From assembly GCA_003282175.1 (NCBI GenBank), contig QBZX01000005.1, positions 32,705 through 96,704 on the forward strand: DNA of 64,000 nucleotides, given 5' to 3'. This stretch comes from Pelagibacteraceae bacterium AG-337-G06 (GTDB lineage Bacteria; Pseudomonadota; Alphaproteobacteria; Pelagibacterales; AG-422-B15). Shown in pieces: positions 11,420-20,863 of this stretch. Position numbers and translations under genes: made by a program. How positions within the stretch are numbered: the first letter of the stretch is position 1; each line of letters begins with the position of its first letter. The notes under the pieces were generated by a model. That model did not search any database, was not told where the DNA came from, and saw nothing but the letters and a program-made list of their open reading frames with translations.

Positions 11420-12436
11420 ATGAGTTTATTCTCTAAGAAATCAGTTATTGCAATATTCCTTTTAGGCTTTGCGATGATCTTTACTGTCAGTTGTGACAGA
11501 AATCAGGAAGTAGCCGATTGCGGTACAATCACTGTGGCTGAGATGAATTGGGCTTCTGCGGAAATGTTTGCGCATGTAGACAAAATGGTTCTTCAAAACG
11601 GTTATGGATGTAATGTCGAGTTAGTGCCAGGCGATACAATGCCAACTGCGACATCAATGATGGAAAAAGGTGAACCAGATGTTGCGCCAGAACTATGGAT
11701 TAATGCTGTTCGTTTAGCATTAGATAATGCTGTAGGAGAAGGTCGTTTGCATTATGCTGCAGAGGTATTGTCTGACACAGGTGAAGAAGGTTGGTGGATT
11801 CCTCAGTACATGGCAGACGCAAATCCAGACATTCAAACAGTTTATGATGTAATTGAACGACCAGAATTATTTCCTCACCCAGAAGGTGGAACTGGAGCAA
11901 TCTATACATGTCCATCAGGGTGGAATTGCCAAATAAGTACTGGAAATTTATTTAAAGCTTATGATATGGAAGCTAAAGGCTGGAGACTTGTAGATCCAGG
12001 ATCAGGCGGGGCTTTAGCTGGAGCAATTGGAGAAGCTTACAATAAGGAGGAAGGGTGGCTAGGATACTATTGGGCACCTACCGCAGTACTTGGAAAGTAC
12101 CCATTGAAAAAACTCAGTTTTGGTGTTGATCACAGCAAAGAAGAATGGGATAACTGCACATCTCAAGATGGATGCGCTGATCCTCAACCAAATGCGTGGG
12201 TAGTTTCTGAAGTTTATACCGTAGTTACAGATAACTTTAAAAATAGTTCAAATCTGGGTATGGAATACATTTCTAAAAGAGCGCTTCCAAATAGCACTGT
12301 AAATGCCTTATTAGCATGGAAAGATGACAATCAAGCATCTGGTGAAGACACAGCAATATACTTCTTAAAGAATTATACTGAGTGGCATAGCTGGGTTGAT
12401 AGTGATGCAAAAGCAAAAATTGAAGCAGCACTGTAA
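11420..12436 (+). CDS. proX: Glycine betaine/proline-betaine ABC transporter substrate-binding protein
   Basis: This is the periplasmic receptor of a ProU-type importer (OpuAC-like fold). The 338-residue precursor begins with a basic, hydrophobic signal sequence ending F-T-V-S-C-D, so Cys25 may be lipidated although the -3 residue is Thr rather than Leu. Many Trp residues in the mature part, such as M-N-W-A-S-A-E and E-G-W-W-I-P-Q-Y, fit an aromatic cage for a quaternary ammonium head. Ligand could be glycine betaine, proline betaine, carnitine, butyrobetaine or TMAO. It has one of the best Shine-Dalgarno sequences here (GGGAG at 11409-11413, six bases before ATG), fitting high expression of a binding protein. 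A hairpin separates it from proW. Confidence 0.9.
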   Translation: MSLFSKKSVIAIFLLGFAMIFTVSCDRNQEVADCGTITVAEMNWASAEMFAHVDKMVLQNGYGCNVELVPGDTMPTATSMMEKGEPDVAPELWINAVRLALDNAVGEGRLHYAAEVLSDTGEEGWWIPQYMADANPDIQTVYDVIERPELFPHPEGGTGAIYTCPSGWNCQISTGNLFKAYDMEAKGWRLVDPGSGGALAGAIGEAYNKEEGWLGYYWAPTAVLGKYPLKKLSFGVDHSKEEWDNCTSQDGCADPQPNAWVVSEVYTVVTDNFKNSSNLGMEYISKRALPNSTVNALLAWKDDNQASGEDTAIYFLKNYTEWHSWVDSDAKAKIEAAL

Positions 12437-12450
12437 TTAAATAATAATAT

Positions 12451-12476
12451 TGCGGACTATTATGATATAGTCCGCA
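12451..12476 (+). terminator. Intercistronic hairpin between proX and proW
   Basis: A perfect inverted repeat, GCGGACTAT (12452-12460) and ATAGTCCGC (12467-12475), encloses the loop TATGAT; one more T-A pair closes it. The 3' side is followed by ATTATTTT, which runs into the proW ATG at 12484. It is read as an attenuating terminator or a 3'-protective stem that keeps proX mRNA more abundant than proWV mRNA, a usual arrangement for binding-protein genes. The U tract is interrupted, so termination would be partial. Confidence 0.65.
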
Positions 12477-12483
12477 TTATTTT

Positions 12484-13380
12484 ATGAATTTCTCAAATTT
12501 TTTCCTTTCATTTCCAGAAATGAGCAAGGAGGGCCTTCGTCTTTTTAAGAAAACACTAGATGGGGCTTACCGAAATTTTTCCAGAGAGTACGGAGATACG
12601 ATTGAAGCTGTATTTGATCCTGTACTTTACTTTCTTGTATGGTTTGAGAAAATACTACAAAATTCACCATGGCCACTTGTAATCGTTGCTTTTCTTTTAC
12701 TGATTTATTACGGTAGCAGAAGTATTTCTTTGACAATTTCATCTTTATTTGCATTTCTACTAATTGGATATTTTGGGATGTGGGATGACACAATGTCTAC
12801 TGTTAGCATAATAGGGGTTTGTACGATTATGTCGATAGGATTAGGAATTCCCATCGGCATACTAATGTCTGGGTCCGACAGGGCGCGTGCCGTCGTCACT
12901 CCCATCCTAGACGTGATGCAAACAATGCCAAGTTTTGTATATCTTATTCCTGTTGTGATGCTTTTAGGTATTGGAAAGATTCCTGGATTACTTGCTGTTA
13001 TAATCTACGCTATACCACCGATAATTAGGTTAACAGATCTTGGTATTAGAGAAGTTAACAAAGAAGTTTTGGAAGCAGCTGATGCATTTGGAGCTAATAG
13101 AATGCAAAAATTATTTAGAGTTCAGCTCCCTCTTGCTTTACCAACAATTTTTGCTGGTATAAATCAAACTATTATGATGGCTTTAGCGATGGTCGTTATT
13201 GCATCAATGATTGGAGTGAAGGGATTAGGACAGCCAGTCCTAAAAGCAATTACTAATCAATATTTCACTATGGGCCTTTTAAATGGTCTTGCCATTGTTG
13301 CTTTAGCAATAATCTTTGACAGAGTTTCCCAATCATTTGGCAAAAGAATGCAACAATATAGAGCAGGAACAAATGAGTGA
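12484..13380 (+). CDS. proW: Glycine betaine/proline-betaine ABC transporter permease
   Basis: This is the membrane subunit of the ProXWV importer, 298 residues. An amphipathic N-terminal segment of about 60 residues precedes some seven membrane helices. The binding-protein-dependent permease motif E-A-A-D-A-F-G-A-N-R-x-Q-x-L-F-R-V-Q-L-P-L-A appears near residues 196-217; its E-A-A...G segment docks on the ATPase. The ATG is eight bases after the intercistronic hairpin and has no clear Shine-Dalgarno sequence. Its stop overlaps the proV start by eight bases (ATGAGTGA at 13373-13380), so the two are translationally coupled. Confidence 0.93.
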   Translation: MNFSNFFLSFPEMSKEGLRLFKKTLDGAYRNFSREYGDTIEAVFDPVLYFLVWFEKILQNSPWPLVIVAFLLLIYYGSRSISLTISSLFAFLLIGYFGMWDDTMSTVSIIGVCTIMSIGLGIPIGILMSGSDRARAVVTPILDVMQTMPSFVYLIPVVMLLGIGKIPGLLAVIIYAIPPIIRLTDLGIREVNKEVLEAADAFGANRMQKLFRVQLPLALPTIFAGINQTIMMALAMVVIASMIGVKGLGQPVLKAITNQYFTMGLLNGLAIVALAIIFDRVSQSFGKRMQQYRAGTNE

Positions 13381-14392
13381 AGTTAAAATTAAAATAGAAA
13401 ATTTATATAAGATATTTGGCTCAAGATCTAAAGAACTTACGCAAAAAGTTAAAGAGGGTGTTAATAAGGAGGAATTGTTATCAAAATATAATCATGTTCT
13501 TGGCTTAGATGATATCTGCCTAGATATAAAAGAGCATTCAATTCAGGTTGTAATGGGGTTATCAGGATCAGGTAAGTCAACATTAATTCGTCATATAAAT
13601 AGGTTAATAGAGCCAACTGAAGGGACAGTTGCTGTTGATGGCGTTGATATAACTCAGCTAAGTAAAGCTGATTTACTAGAGTTTAGAAGAAATAAAACGG
13701 GTATGGTTTTTCAACGATTTGCTCTCTTTCCACATCAAAATATTTTAGACAATGTTCAGTTTGGATTGAGCATAAAAAATTTAGATAAAAATGACTCTGA
13801 AGATAAAGCGTTATATTGGATAGATAAGGTAGGTCTAAATGGATTTGAGAATAAATTTCCTAATCAACTCTCTGGAGGAATGCAACAAAGAGTGGGTCTT
13901 GCGAGGGCACTAGCAACTGACCCTGATATTCTATTAATGGATGAAGCATTTAGTGCTTTAGACCCATTAATCAGAACTGATATGCAAGATCAATTATTAG
14001 ATTTGCAACAAAATTTAAATAAAACAATTATGTTCATTACTCATGACCTTGATGAAGCTTTAAAATTAGGGGATAGAATAGCAATTTTGAATGGTGGAAA
14101 GTTGGTACAAGATGGACATGCAGAGGAAATACTTCTCAATCCTGCCGATGAATATGTTACCAATTTTGTCAAAGATGTTAACCGTATAAAAGTTTTAAAA
14201 ATAAAAACCATTTTGAATAAAGATGGTAAATCAAACGAAACAGGTCCCTCAGTTAAAATTAATGAAAGTATAGAAAATTGCTTGCCTATTATTTTAGAAA
14301 GTAATTCTGATATAAACGTATTAGATGAAGGTAATAATTTTGTTGGTATAGTTTCAAAAGAAAATGTTGCAGCTATTCTAAGAAAGTCTTAA
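13373..14392 (+). CDS. proV: Glycine betaine/proline-betaine ABC transporter ATP-binding protein
   Basis: This is the ATPase subunit of the ProXWV importer. From the ATG at 13373 it has 339 residues: Walker A G-L-S-G-S-G-K-S (62-69), Q-loop region M-V-F-Q-R-F-A-L-F-P-H, signature L-S-G-G-M-Q-Q-R, Walker B I-L-L-M-D-E, and the H-loop T-H-D. The D-E-A-F-S-A-L-D-P-L-I-R run is typical of the ProV/OpuAA subfamily. The C-terminal approximately 75 residues look like a single CBS-type domain (ending I-V-S-K-E-N-V), which in relatives senses ionic strength. A longer frame starts at TTG 13316 inside proW; I prefer 13373 because it matches the family N-terminus. The stop interlocks with the next gene in TTAA. 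Confidence 0.94.
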   Translation: MSEVKIKIENLYKIFGSRSKELTQKVKEGVNKEELLSKYNHVLGLDDICLDIKEHSIQVVMGLSGSGKSTLIRHINRLIEPTEGTVAVDGVDITQLSKADLLEFRRNKTGMVFQRFALFPHQNILDNVQFGLSIKNLDKNDSEDKALYWIDKVGLNGFENKFPNQLSGGMQQRVGLARALATDPDILLMDEAFSALDPLIRTDMQDQLLDLQQNLNKTIMFITHDLDEALKLGDRIAILNGGKLVQDGHAEEILLNPADEYVTNFVKDVNRIKVLKIKTILNKDGKSNETGPSVKINESIENCLPIILESNSDINVLDEGNNFVGIVSKENVAAILRKS

Positions 14393-15531
14393 GGGTTAAC
14401 TTGGTTCAGATAGTTTAATCTTCCAATAATTTCGTCTCGATCTATATAGTATCCTTGTAAATGTCTTTCGCCTGAATTTGCATCGTATTCTTTTCGACCG
14501 TGAAGTACCCGTCTATTATTAAAACTAAAAATATCCCCAGCCTTAAGTCTGAAATTTATTTCAAATTTAGGATCGTGAAGTAAAGCGATTAGTTTTCGGT
14601 AAGCTTCGTAAAACTTATCCATTTGGTTGGGGTTACAATCCATCACTCCCATATAAGCAACACTAAACCTTATATCGTTAAAATCATTATTATGATCTAA
14701 AGAAAATAGAGGTTTATGCATTACCCTTATAGCATTTGAAGTATAATCTCTATTTACAAATTTGACAGGCGTCTCTAAAAGAGTTTCAAAATATTCTGTA
14801 TAATTTGCTTTCATGTAACTAGCAACTTTGAATCCATCTACTGCAACCGACTCGCCTCCAGAAGCATTGTTGATCAGGCAATGCAAGAATTGATATCCTG
14901 GTGCTATTTCATAGTATGGAAGATCTAAATGGTTCCTTAATGCAGCTGCGGTATAAGCAGAATTGTTAGGATTAGGAATATCAATAACTTCAAAAGGTGT
15001 TTTAAAAAAGGTTTCTCTATGGTGACTAATATTAGCAATTACATCAAAACCAGATTCCTTATCCGTAGGTGCATTTTTAACAATAGAAATACCTTTGTAG
15101 TGAAGCTGCTCAAGCCACTTTTTAATTCCATCATCTCCACTAATAATTTCTTTATAGTCTATTTGAATGTCTTCAAAATTAGATTCTATACTATGGTCCC
15201 ATAGAAAATATGGCGAAATGTATGTTTTTTTACTTTTAAGTGTGTAGCAATTATGTCTGAGCCAATCGCTATCATAGTAGCTTGTATGATCACCTTCACT
15301 CCATTCAATTTCAAGCGCCCCTTTATCATTTATCTTATAAGACTTTGGATGTATATCATCTGTAACCGTTAAAAGGTTGAAAGTTCTCTCTCTTGCAGTT
15401 GGATGAACTTCTGATGGGCAATTATCTCTCAGCCATAAAAAATTAAATTTACTTTGTTCACCATCGCTCCAATCAACTAGTATTGATTTACCATTCTTTT
15501 TTAACGACGATATAGATGGATTATGACTCAT
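14389..15531 (-). CDS. Gamma-butyrobetaine hydroxylase-like 2-oxoglutarate dioxygenase
   Basis: This Fe(II)/2-oxoglutarate oxygenase probably hydroxylates gamma-butyrobetaine to L-carnitine. The 380 residues have the N-terminal GBBH domain (L-W-L-R-D-N-C-P at 32-39, then H43) and a TauD-type catalytic domain with the metal triad H201-x-D203 and H344 (R-V-L-H-G-R), plus Arg356 for 2-oxoglutarate. The N-domain keeps only part of the Cys3His zinc site known in butyrobetaine hydroxylases. It sits three bases downstream of carnitine dehydrogenase and BKACE on the same strand, which is the main argument for this substrate. A related trimethylated amine remains possible. Confidence 0.78.
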   Translation of the reverse strand: MSHNPSISSLKKNGKSILVDWSDGEQSKFNFLWLRDNCPSEVHPTARERTFNLLTVTDDIHPKSYKINDKGALEIEWSEGDHTSYYDSDWLRHNCYTLKSKKTYISPYFLWDHSIESNFEDIQIDYKEIISGDDGIKKWLEQLHYKGISIVKNAPTDKESGFDVIANISHHRETFFKTPFEVIDIPNPNNSAYTAAALRNHLDLPYYEIAPGYQFLHCLINNASGGESVAVDGFKVASYMKANYTEYFETLLETPVKFVNRDYTSNAIRVMHKPLFSLDHNNDFNDIRFSVAYMGVMDCNPNQMDKFYEAYRKLIALLHDPKFEINFRLKAGDIFSFNNRRVLHGRKEYDANSGERHLQGYYIDRDEIIGRLNYLNQVNP

Positions 15532-15534
15532 AAA

Positions 15535-16506
15535 CTATTTAAAATTATTGTATTTCCTACCCCAATTTGGAAACTTATCTTTTTGATTTTTATTTAAAGT
15601 TTTCATAATTTCAATCAAAAATAAATCTCTTTGTTCCTCAAGCTCTTTGATACTAAATTTCCCAGCTTGTTTTTTCGTGCCAGAAATCATTGATTCTTTC
15701 AGTTTACTCGATAATTCAGGCGCTTTCAATTTAGTCCAAGGCAGCTTTAGAGCAGGACCAAACTGCTCTAGCATATGTTTCATTCCCGTTTCTCCACCAG
15801 CTAAATGAAATGTTAAACATACCCCCATAAAGGCCCATCTTAATCCAGGCCCATACACAATAGCGTCATCAACTTCTTCAGTTGATGCTACGCCATCATT
15901 TATTATATGTAAGGCCTCACGCCATAAAGCTTCTTGAAGTCTATCAGAAATGTATCCTTCTATCTCTTTTCGAACAACAAGGGGTCGCATTCCAATATGT
16001 TCATATATTTTTTTTAATTTTTTTACATTTGTATGACTAGTCTTTTTACCAGCTACAATCTCAACAAGTGGTAACAAGTATACTGGATTAAATGGATGTC
16101 CAATTAATACTCTTTCAGGAAATTTACATGTAGATTGAACTTTTGATGGTAATAATCCAGAGGAACTGGACGCAATTATAATATTTTTTGGAATTACATT
16201 ATCAATTTTTTTTAGAATATTTTTTTTAATTTTTTCATTTTCAGGTGCGTTTTCTTGAACGAAGGTTGTTTCATGTAAAGCATCATTCAGGTTAGTAAAA
16301 ACTTTAAGTTTTTTCAATGAAGCATGTTTATTTAAACCTATCTTTTTAAGACTTTTAAATGCAAAACGAATATTTTTTTTTAATTTCTCAAGTGAGTCAA
16401 TATTTGGGTCATATGCTTTAACAATATAGCCTTTAGCAAGAAATCTTACCGCCCATCCAGCACCAATTACACCTGTTCCAATAATCGAAACAATTTTTTT
16501 TTTCAA
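15535..16506 (-). CDS. lcdH: L-carnitine 3-dehydrogenase (3-hydroxyacyl-CoA dehydrogenase family)
   Basis: This enzyme oxidises L-carnitine to 3-dehydrocarnitine with NAD+. The 323 residues contain an N-terminal Rossmann fold ([11 protein letters not shown] at about 7-17) with an acidic residue after beta-2 (A-Y-D-P) selecting NAD. They also contain the 3HCDH catalytic segment around I-G-H-P-F-N-P and a C-terminal helical domain beginning [14 protein letters not shown]. Length and these motifs match stand-alone carnitine dehydrogenases; there is no fused thioesterase domain, as some relatives carry. Its start overlaps the BKACE gene by four bases, and the butyrobetaine hydroxylase follows, giving a BKACE-lcdH-hydroxylase operon. 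Confidence 0.85.
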   Translation of the reverse strand: MKKKIVSIIGTGVIGAGWAVRFLAKGYIVKAYDPNIDSLEKLKKNIRFAFKSLKKIGLNKHASLKKLKVFTNLNDALHETTFVQENAPENEKIKKNILKKIDNVIPKNIIIASSSSGLLPSKVQSTCKFPERVLIGHPFNPVYLLPLVEIVAGKKTSHTNVKKLKKIYEHIGMRPLVVRKEIEGYISDRLQEALWREALHIINDGVASTEEVDDAIVYGPGLRWAFMGVCLTFHLAGGETGMKHMLEQFGPALKLPWTKLKAPELSSKLKESMISGTKKQAGKFSIKELEEQRDLFLIEIMKTLNKNQKDKFPNWGRKYNNFK

Positions 16507-17387
16507 CGTTTTAACCCAAGATGTATTCTTGCTTCATCAGGACCCATTACATTTGAGCCTAAATTATTAATTATTGTAGCAGCTTTTTCAACAAGTGATC
16601 CATTCGTAGCATAAACGCCTTTTTCTAAATAAAGATTATCCTCAAGTCCAACTCTAACATTGCCTCCTAATAAAACAGCTTGTGCTACCATCGGCATTTG
16701 ATTAATTCCGATTCCAAATGCCCCCCAGTTACTTCCTTTTGGTATCATATCAACCATATTTTTCATTGATCCAGTTGTTGCGGGCGCACCGTAGGGTATC
16801 CCTAAACAAATTTGAAACAATGATGGCTGATCTAGCAAGCCTTCTTCTAACATCTGATTTGCAAACCATAAATGACCTGTATCAAAGACTTCAAGTTCTG
16901 GTTTAACCCCTAATTCTTGAATTCTCTTAGCACCTATTCTTAGTTGTTCAGGGGTTCCAACATAGATCATATTTTCATCACCAAAATTTAGAGTACCGCA
17001 ATCTAAGGAACATATATCAGGTAGAAGTTCTTCAACATGACTCAGCCTTTCAAGTGCATTTACAAAATCTGTATTAGAACCAAAGTTTAATAAATCATCT
17101 TCTGGACCAATTTCTATATCTCCTCCCATTCCACTTGTGAGATTAATTATCACATTAGTCCCACTATCTTTTATTCGGCTAACTACTTCTTTATAAAGTT
17201 CATTATCTCTGGATCCCTTTCCAGTTTCAGGATTTCGAACATGAATATGGGCTATAGCAGCTCCAGCATTAGCAGCTTCAATAGAAGCGTTTGCTATTTC
17301 CTCAGGAGTAACAGGAATATTAGGATGCTTGCCAACAGAGTCTCCTGATCCAGTAACTGCACAAGAAATTATAATATTTTTATTCAT
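16503..17387 (-). CDS. BKACE-family beta-keto acid cleavage enzyme (dehydrocarnitine cleavage)
   Basis: BKACE enzymes (formerly DUF849) condense a beta-keto acid with acetyl-CoA to give acetoacetate and a new acyl-CoA. With 3-dehydrocarnitine the products are acetoacetate and betainyl-CoA. The 294 residues show the zinc-binding H-I-H-V-R near the N-terminus, N-L-T-S-G-M-G-G, an E-x-E-x-F-D-T-G-H block and the late [11 protein letters not shown] signature. Linkage to carnitine dehydrogenase supports dehydrocarnitine over 3-keto-5-aminohexanoate. It is the first gene of the minus-strand operon. I see no betainyl-CoA thioesterase beside it. Confidence 0.86.
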   Translation of the reverse strand: MNKNIIISCAVTGSGDSVGKHPNIPVTPEEIANASIEAANAGAAIAHIHVRNPETGKGSRDNELYKEVVSRIKDSGTNVIINLTSGMGGDIEIGPEDDLLNFGSNTDFVNALERLSHVEELLPDICSLDCGTLNFGDENMIYVGTPEQLRIGAKRIQELGVKPELEVFDTGHLWFANQMLEEGLLDQPSLFQICLGIPYGAPATTGSMKNMVDMIPKGSNWGAFGIGINQMPMVAQAVLLGGNVRVGLEDNLYLEKGVYATNGSLVEKAATIINNLGSNVMGPDEARIHLGLKR

Positions 17388-17417
17388 AAGATTATGAAGT
17401 TACAATATTAAAAAGAA

Positions 17418-17446
17418 TTTACAATTTGAATAGTATAGTATGTAAT
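17418..17446 (+). promoter_or_regulatory. Candidate sigma-70-type promoter for the aldehyde dehydrogenase gene
   Basis: In the 69-base gap between divergent BKACE and aldehyde dehydrogenase genes, TTTACA (17418-17423) and TGTAAT (17441-17446) are 17 bases apart, a good -35/-10 spacing. Transcription would begin about 17453, leaving almost no leader before the ATG at 17457. In such A+T-rich DNA chance matches are common. Confidence 0.3.
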
Positions 17447-17456
17447 AAAAAAAAAA

Positions 17457-18881
17457 ATGGAAAATCTTCAAAAATTTTATATTAACGGTAAATGGATAAT
17501 GCCCAAATCAACTAAAACAATGGCGGTTCTCAACCCTGCAACTGAAGATTTGATAGGTGAGATAATCCTTGGTAATTCTAAAGATGTAGATATTGCCGTG
17601 AGTGCTGCAAAAAATGCATTTAATAGCTTTTCTAAAACTTCAAAGAATGATCGTTTAGAATTACTTAATAAAATTAGGCAGATTTCTGAAAAAAGGTTTG
17701 AAGATCTTGCAGATGCAATGACATCTGAAATGGGAGCTCCTCATAGAATGGCTAGAGATGCGCAGGCAGATGCAGCAATAGGACATTTAGATGGTTTTAT
17801 TGATGCGTTAAAGAAGCATGAAGAAAAAATTATTCTTTCTAATACAGATGTACTTTTAAAAGAGCCAATAGGAGTTTGTGGTTTAATTACTCCCTGGAAC
17901 TGGCCCATTAATCAAATTACATTGAAAGTACTTCCTGTGATTGCTACAGGATGTACATGTATTTTAAAGCCATCTGAGCATACTCCTTTATCAGCGATGG
18001 TTTATGCTGAAATTCTTGATGAGGCTGGAGTTCCTGATGGTGTATTTAATTTAGTACATGGAGATGGAGAAGGGGTAGGCGTGTTGATGTCTCGGCATCC
18101 AGATATAGAAATGATGTCATTTACTGGCTCTAAAAGAGGAGGTAAGTCAGTTACCATTGAATCTGCTGAGACTGTAAAAAAAGTAACATTAGAATTAGGC
18201 GGCAAATCACCTAACATCGTATTTGCGGATTGTGACTTAGAGGAAAAAGTAAAAGCTTCAGTAAATGAATGTATGTTTAATACTGGACAATCTTGTGATG
18301 CTCCTACAAGGTTACTGGTAGAAAAAAAATGCTATGATGAGGTAATTGATATTGCAAAAAAAACTGCTGAAGAAATTAAGGTAGGTGATCCAACACTAGA
18401 TGGTGACCATCTCGGGCCACTCTTTGATAGAATACAATTTGATCGAGTTCAGAATATGATTCAAGTTGGTATTGATGAGGGAGCAAAATTACTTGCAGGA
18501 GGCCTTGGAAAACCTGATGGTCATGAAAAAGGATGGTTTGTAAAGCCAACAATTTTTTCTGATGTAAAGAATAATATGAGAGTTGCTCAAGAAGAAATAT
18601 TTGGTCCAGTGCTAGTGATAATTCCTTTTGATGACGAGGATGAGGCAATCAGAATAGCAAATGATACTCCTTATGGTCTTGCTGCCTATCTGCAAACGGG
18701 AGATAAAGAAAGAGCTGAACGTGTCTCAAGGCAATTAAGAGCAGGCGGTGTTCATGTTAATGGCGGTGGTTATAATTATGGTTCACCTTTTGGGGGATAT
18801 AAAGAATCTGGTAATGGCCGAGAAGGTGGAGAAATGGGGCTAGAAGATTACCTAGAAACTAAAGCACTTCACATTGCTTAA
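17457..18881 (+). CDS. NAD(P)-dependent aldehyde dehydrogenase
   Basis: This is an aldehyde dehydrogenase of 474 residues with the oxyanion Asn in P-W-N-W-P (148), the catalytic base Glu246 in L-E-L-G-G-K, the catalytic Cys280 in G-Q-S-C, the E-I-F-G-P-V cofactor motif and the closing P-F-G-G-Y-K-x-S-G-N-G-R-E. The specific aldehyde is not readable. Context gives two good candidates: 4-trimethylaminobutyraldehyde, whose oxidation yields gamma-butyrobetaine for the neighbouring hydroxylase, or betaine aldehyde from the BetA-like enzyme 8 kb away. It starts the plus-strand run ALDH-aacS-tmpA-tmpB. An A-run precedes the ATG and there is no Shine-Dalgarno sequence. Confidence 0.88.
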   Translation: MENLQKFYINGKWIMPKSTKTMAVLNPATEDLIGEIILGNSKDVDIAVSAAKNAFNSFSKTSKNDRLELLNKIRQISEKRFEDLADAMTSEMGAPHRMARDAQADAAIGHLDGFIDALKKHEEKIILSNTDVLLKEPIGVCGLITPWNWPINQITLKVLPVIATGCTCILKPSEHTPLSAMVYAEILDEAGVPDGVFNLVHGDGEGVGVLMSRHPDIEMMSFTGSKRGGKSVTIESAETVKKVTLELGGKSPNIVFADCDLEEKVKASVNECMFNTGQSCDAPTRLLVEKKCYDEVIDIAKKTAEEIKVGDPTLDGDHLGPLFDRIQFDRVQNMIQVGIDEGAKLLAGGLGKPDGHEKGWFVKPTIFSDVKNNMRVAQEEIFGPVLVIIPFDDEDEAIRIANDTPYGLAAYLQTGDKERAERVSRQLRAGGVHVNGGGYNYGSPFGGYKESGNGREGGEMGLEDYLETKALHIA

Positions 18882-18902
18882 GAAATAATAAAATTTTATG
18901 AT

Positions 18903-20849
18903 ATGCCAAGGTTGCTTTGGAGCCCATCTAAGGAAAGAGTAAAAAAAACAAACCTATATAATTATTTTATTTTTTTAGAAGAAAAAAACAAAATTCAATT
19001 AAGTTTTGATTATAGTAAAATCTGGTCCTGGAGCATTAGTCATCCTGCTGAATTTTGGTTAAGCTTAATAGATTATTTAGGCATACAGTACAAAGGAAGC
19101 TCTAGCCCAGTTATTGAAAAGGATAAATTTATATACAACCAAGAATTTTTTAAAAATATTAAAGTTAATTATGCCGAAAATATTTTATCTAATCTTAACT
19201 CATGCCCTATTACCTTTATCAATGAACTTGGTTTCAAGAAAAGTTATTATAAGGAAGATTTAGTATCAAAAACGTCAATATTAGCTAACTATTTTAGATC
19301 TATAGGGGTTAAAAAAGGAGATCGGATTGTGGCAGTCGCGGTAAACAGTGCTGAGACACTAATTGCATTTTTAGCAGTGAATTCTATTGGGGCGATTTGG
19401 TCATCTTGCTCGCCAGATTTTGGCGAGGCAGCTATTTTAGATCGTTTTAATCAAATAAAACCAAAAGTATTATTATATTCTAAAATTTATTTATATGGTG
19501 GAAAAAAATTTGATATTGAAAAGAAAATAAAAAATGTAATTAATAATATCAAAACACTCAAACACACTATTTGTATTAACTATCCAGACAAGAAACTGGA
19601 TAAAGGAATAGATGAAATAAGTTTAAATTCAATTTTTCAAAAAGAAATTTATCAAGAAAAAATTATTTTTGAAGAAAACTCATTTAATGACCCAATGTAT
19701 ATTCTTTATTCTAGTGGAACAACCGGTAAACCTAAATGCATAGTTCATAATACTGGTGGACCACTTTTACAACATACAAAGGAGCAACAGCTTCATTGTG
19801 ATCTAAAAATAGGTGACAAATTATTTTATTATACAACCTGTGGATGGATGATGTGGAATTGGCTTATTTCAGGTTTAGCGTCAGGAGTTTCATTAGTGCT
19901 TTATGACGGATCCCCATTTTATCCAGATAAAGAAACCCTTTTTAAAATTGCTGAAGAAGAAGAAATAACGTGCTTTGGAACAAGTGCAAAATTTATTGAT
20001 GCTTTAAGAAATGATAAAGTAAATATTCTAGAAAAATATAATTTAGGTAAACTTGAATCATTGTTAAGCACAGGGTCACCACTTATAAGTGAGAGTTTTG
20101 AGTATGTGTACGAATTTATAAAAAAAGATATACATCTGGCGTCCATTAGTGGAGGGACAGACATTGTTTCTTGCTTTGTTGGCGGCAATCCAATGTTGCC
20201 AGTTTACTCTGGTGAAATACAAAGTATGTGTCTTGGGGTAGATGTGGATGTCTTTGATGAAAAAGGTCAGGCTACGCTTCAAAAAGGTGAGCTGGTATGT
20301 AAATCACCGCTTCCATCTATGCCGATTGGATTTTGGGATGACTTAAATAAAGAGAAATATATTAAATCATATTTTTCAAAATTTAAGAATGTATGGACAC
20401 AAGGTGATTACGCTAAAATATCTCAAAATAATGGAATAGTCATTTATGGACGGTCAGACTCAACATTAAATCCTGGTGGAATTAGAATTGGAACTGCTGA
20501 AATATATAGGTCTGTCGAACAAATAGATGAAATTGTTGAATCCATTGTAGTTGGTCAGTCTTGGAACAATGACACAAGAATTATTTTATTTGTGAAGCTT
20601 CAAAAGGATATTGAGCTTGATCAAGTTATTATTGATAAAATTAAATATAATATTAGATCTTCTAATTCTATAAGACATGTGCCTGCAAAAATTATTAAAG
20701 TAAGTGATATACCTAGAACAAGAAGTGGCAAAATAGCAGAAATTACTGTGAGAGATATTATTAATGGCATGAATATAAAGAATTTAGAGGCCTTAGCTAA
20801 TCCTGCTTGTTTATCGGAATATGAAAATATTGAAGAATTAAAAAATTAG
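18903..20849 (+). CDS. aacS: Acetoacetyl-CoA synthetase
   Basis: AacS activates acetoacetate with ATP and CoA to acetoacetyl-CoA. The 648 residues match the family length. They carry the AMP-binding P-loop Y-S-S-G-T-T-G-K-P-K-C-I-V-H, the family-specific T-C-G-W-M-M-W-N-W-L, L-Y-D-G-S-P-F, and the C-terminal acetyl-acceptor Lys loop R-T-R-S-G-K. T-C-G-W-M-M-W-N and the P-K-C-I-V-H variant distinguish it from acetyl-CoA synthetase. Acetoacetate is exactly the by-product of BKACE cleavage of dehydrocarnitine encoded on the opposite strand, so this enzyme would recover those four carbons. It follows the aldehyde dehydrogenase by 21 bases. Confidence 0.93.
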   Translation: MPRLLWSPSKERVKKTNLYNYFIFLEEKNKIQLSFDYSKIWSWSISHPAEFWLSLIDYLGIQYKGSSSPVIEKDKFIYNQEFFKNIKVNYAENILSNLNSCPITFINELGFKKSYYKEDLVSKTSILANYFRSIGVKKGDRIVAVAVNSAETLIAFLAVNSIGAIWSSCSPDFGEAAILDRFNQIKPKVLLYSKIYLYGGKKFDIEKKIKNVINNIKTLKHTICINYPDKKLDKGIDEISLNSIFQKEIYQEKIIFEENSFNDPMYILYSSGTTGKPKCIVHNTGGPLLQHTKEQQLHCDLKIGDKLFYYTTCGWMMWNWLISGLASGVSLVLYDGSPFYPDKETLFKIAEEEEITCFGTSAKFIDALRNDKVNILEKYNLGKLESLLSTGSPLISESFEYVYEFIKKDIHLASISGGTDIVSCFVGGNPMLPVYSGEIQSMCLGVDVDVFDEKGQATLQKGELVCKSPLPSMPIGFWDDLNKEKYIKSYFSKFKNVWTQGDYAKISQNNGIVIYGRSDSTLNPGGIRIGTAEIYRSVEQIDEIVESIVVGQSWNNDTRIILFVKLQKDIELDQVIIDKIKYNIRSSNSIRHVPAKIIKVSDIPRTRSGKIAEITVRDIINGMNIKNLEALANPACLSEYENIEELKN

Positions 20850-20863
20850 TTTTATATTTTTTT

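Noticed and set aside
13316..13372. Upstream TTG start for proV
   Set aside because: The added 19 residues lie inside proW and do not resemble ProV; ATG 13373 matches the family N-terminus.
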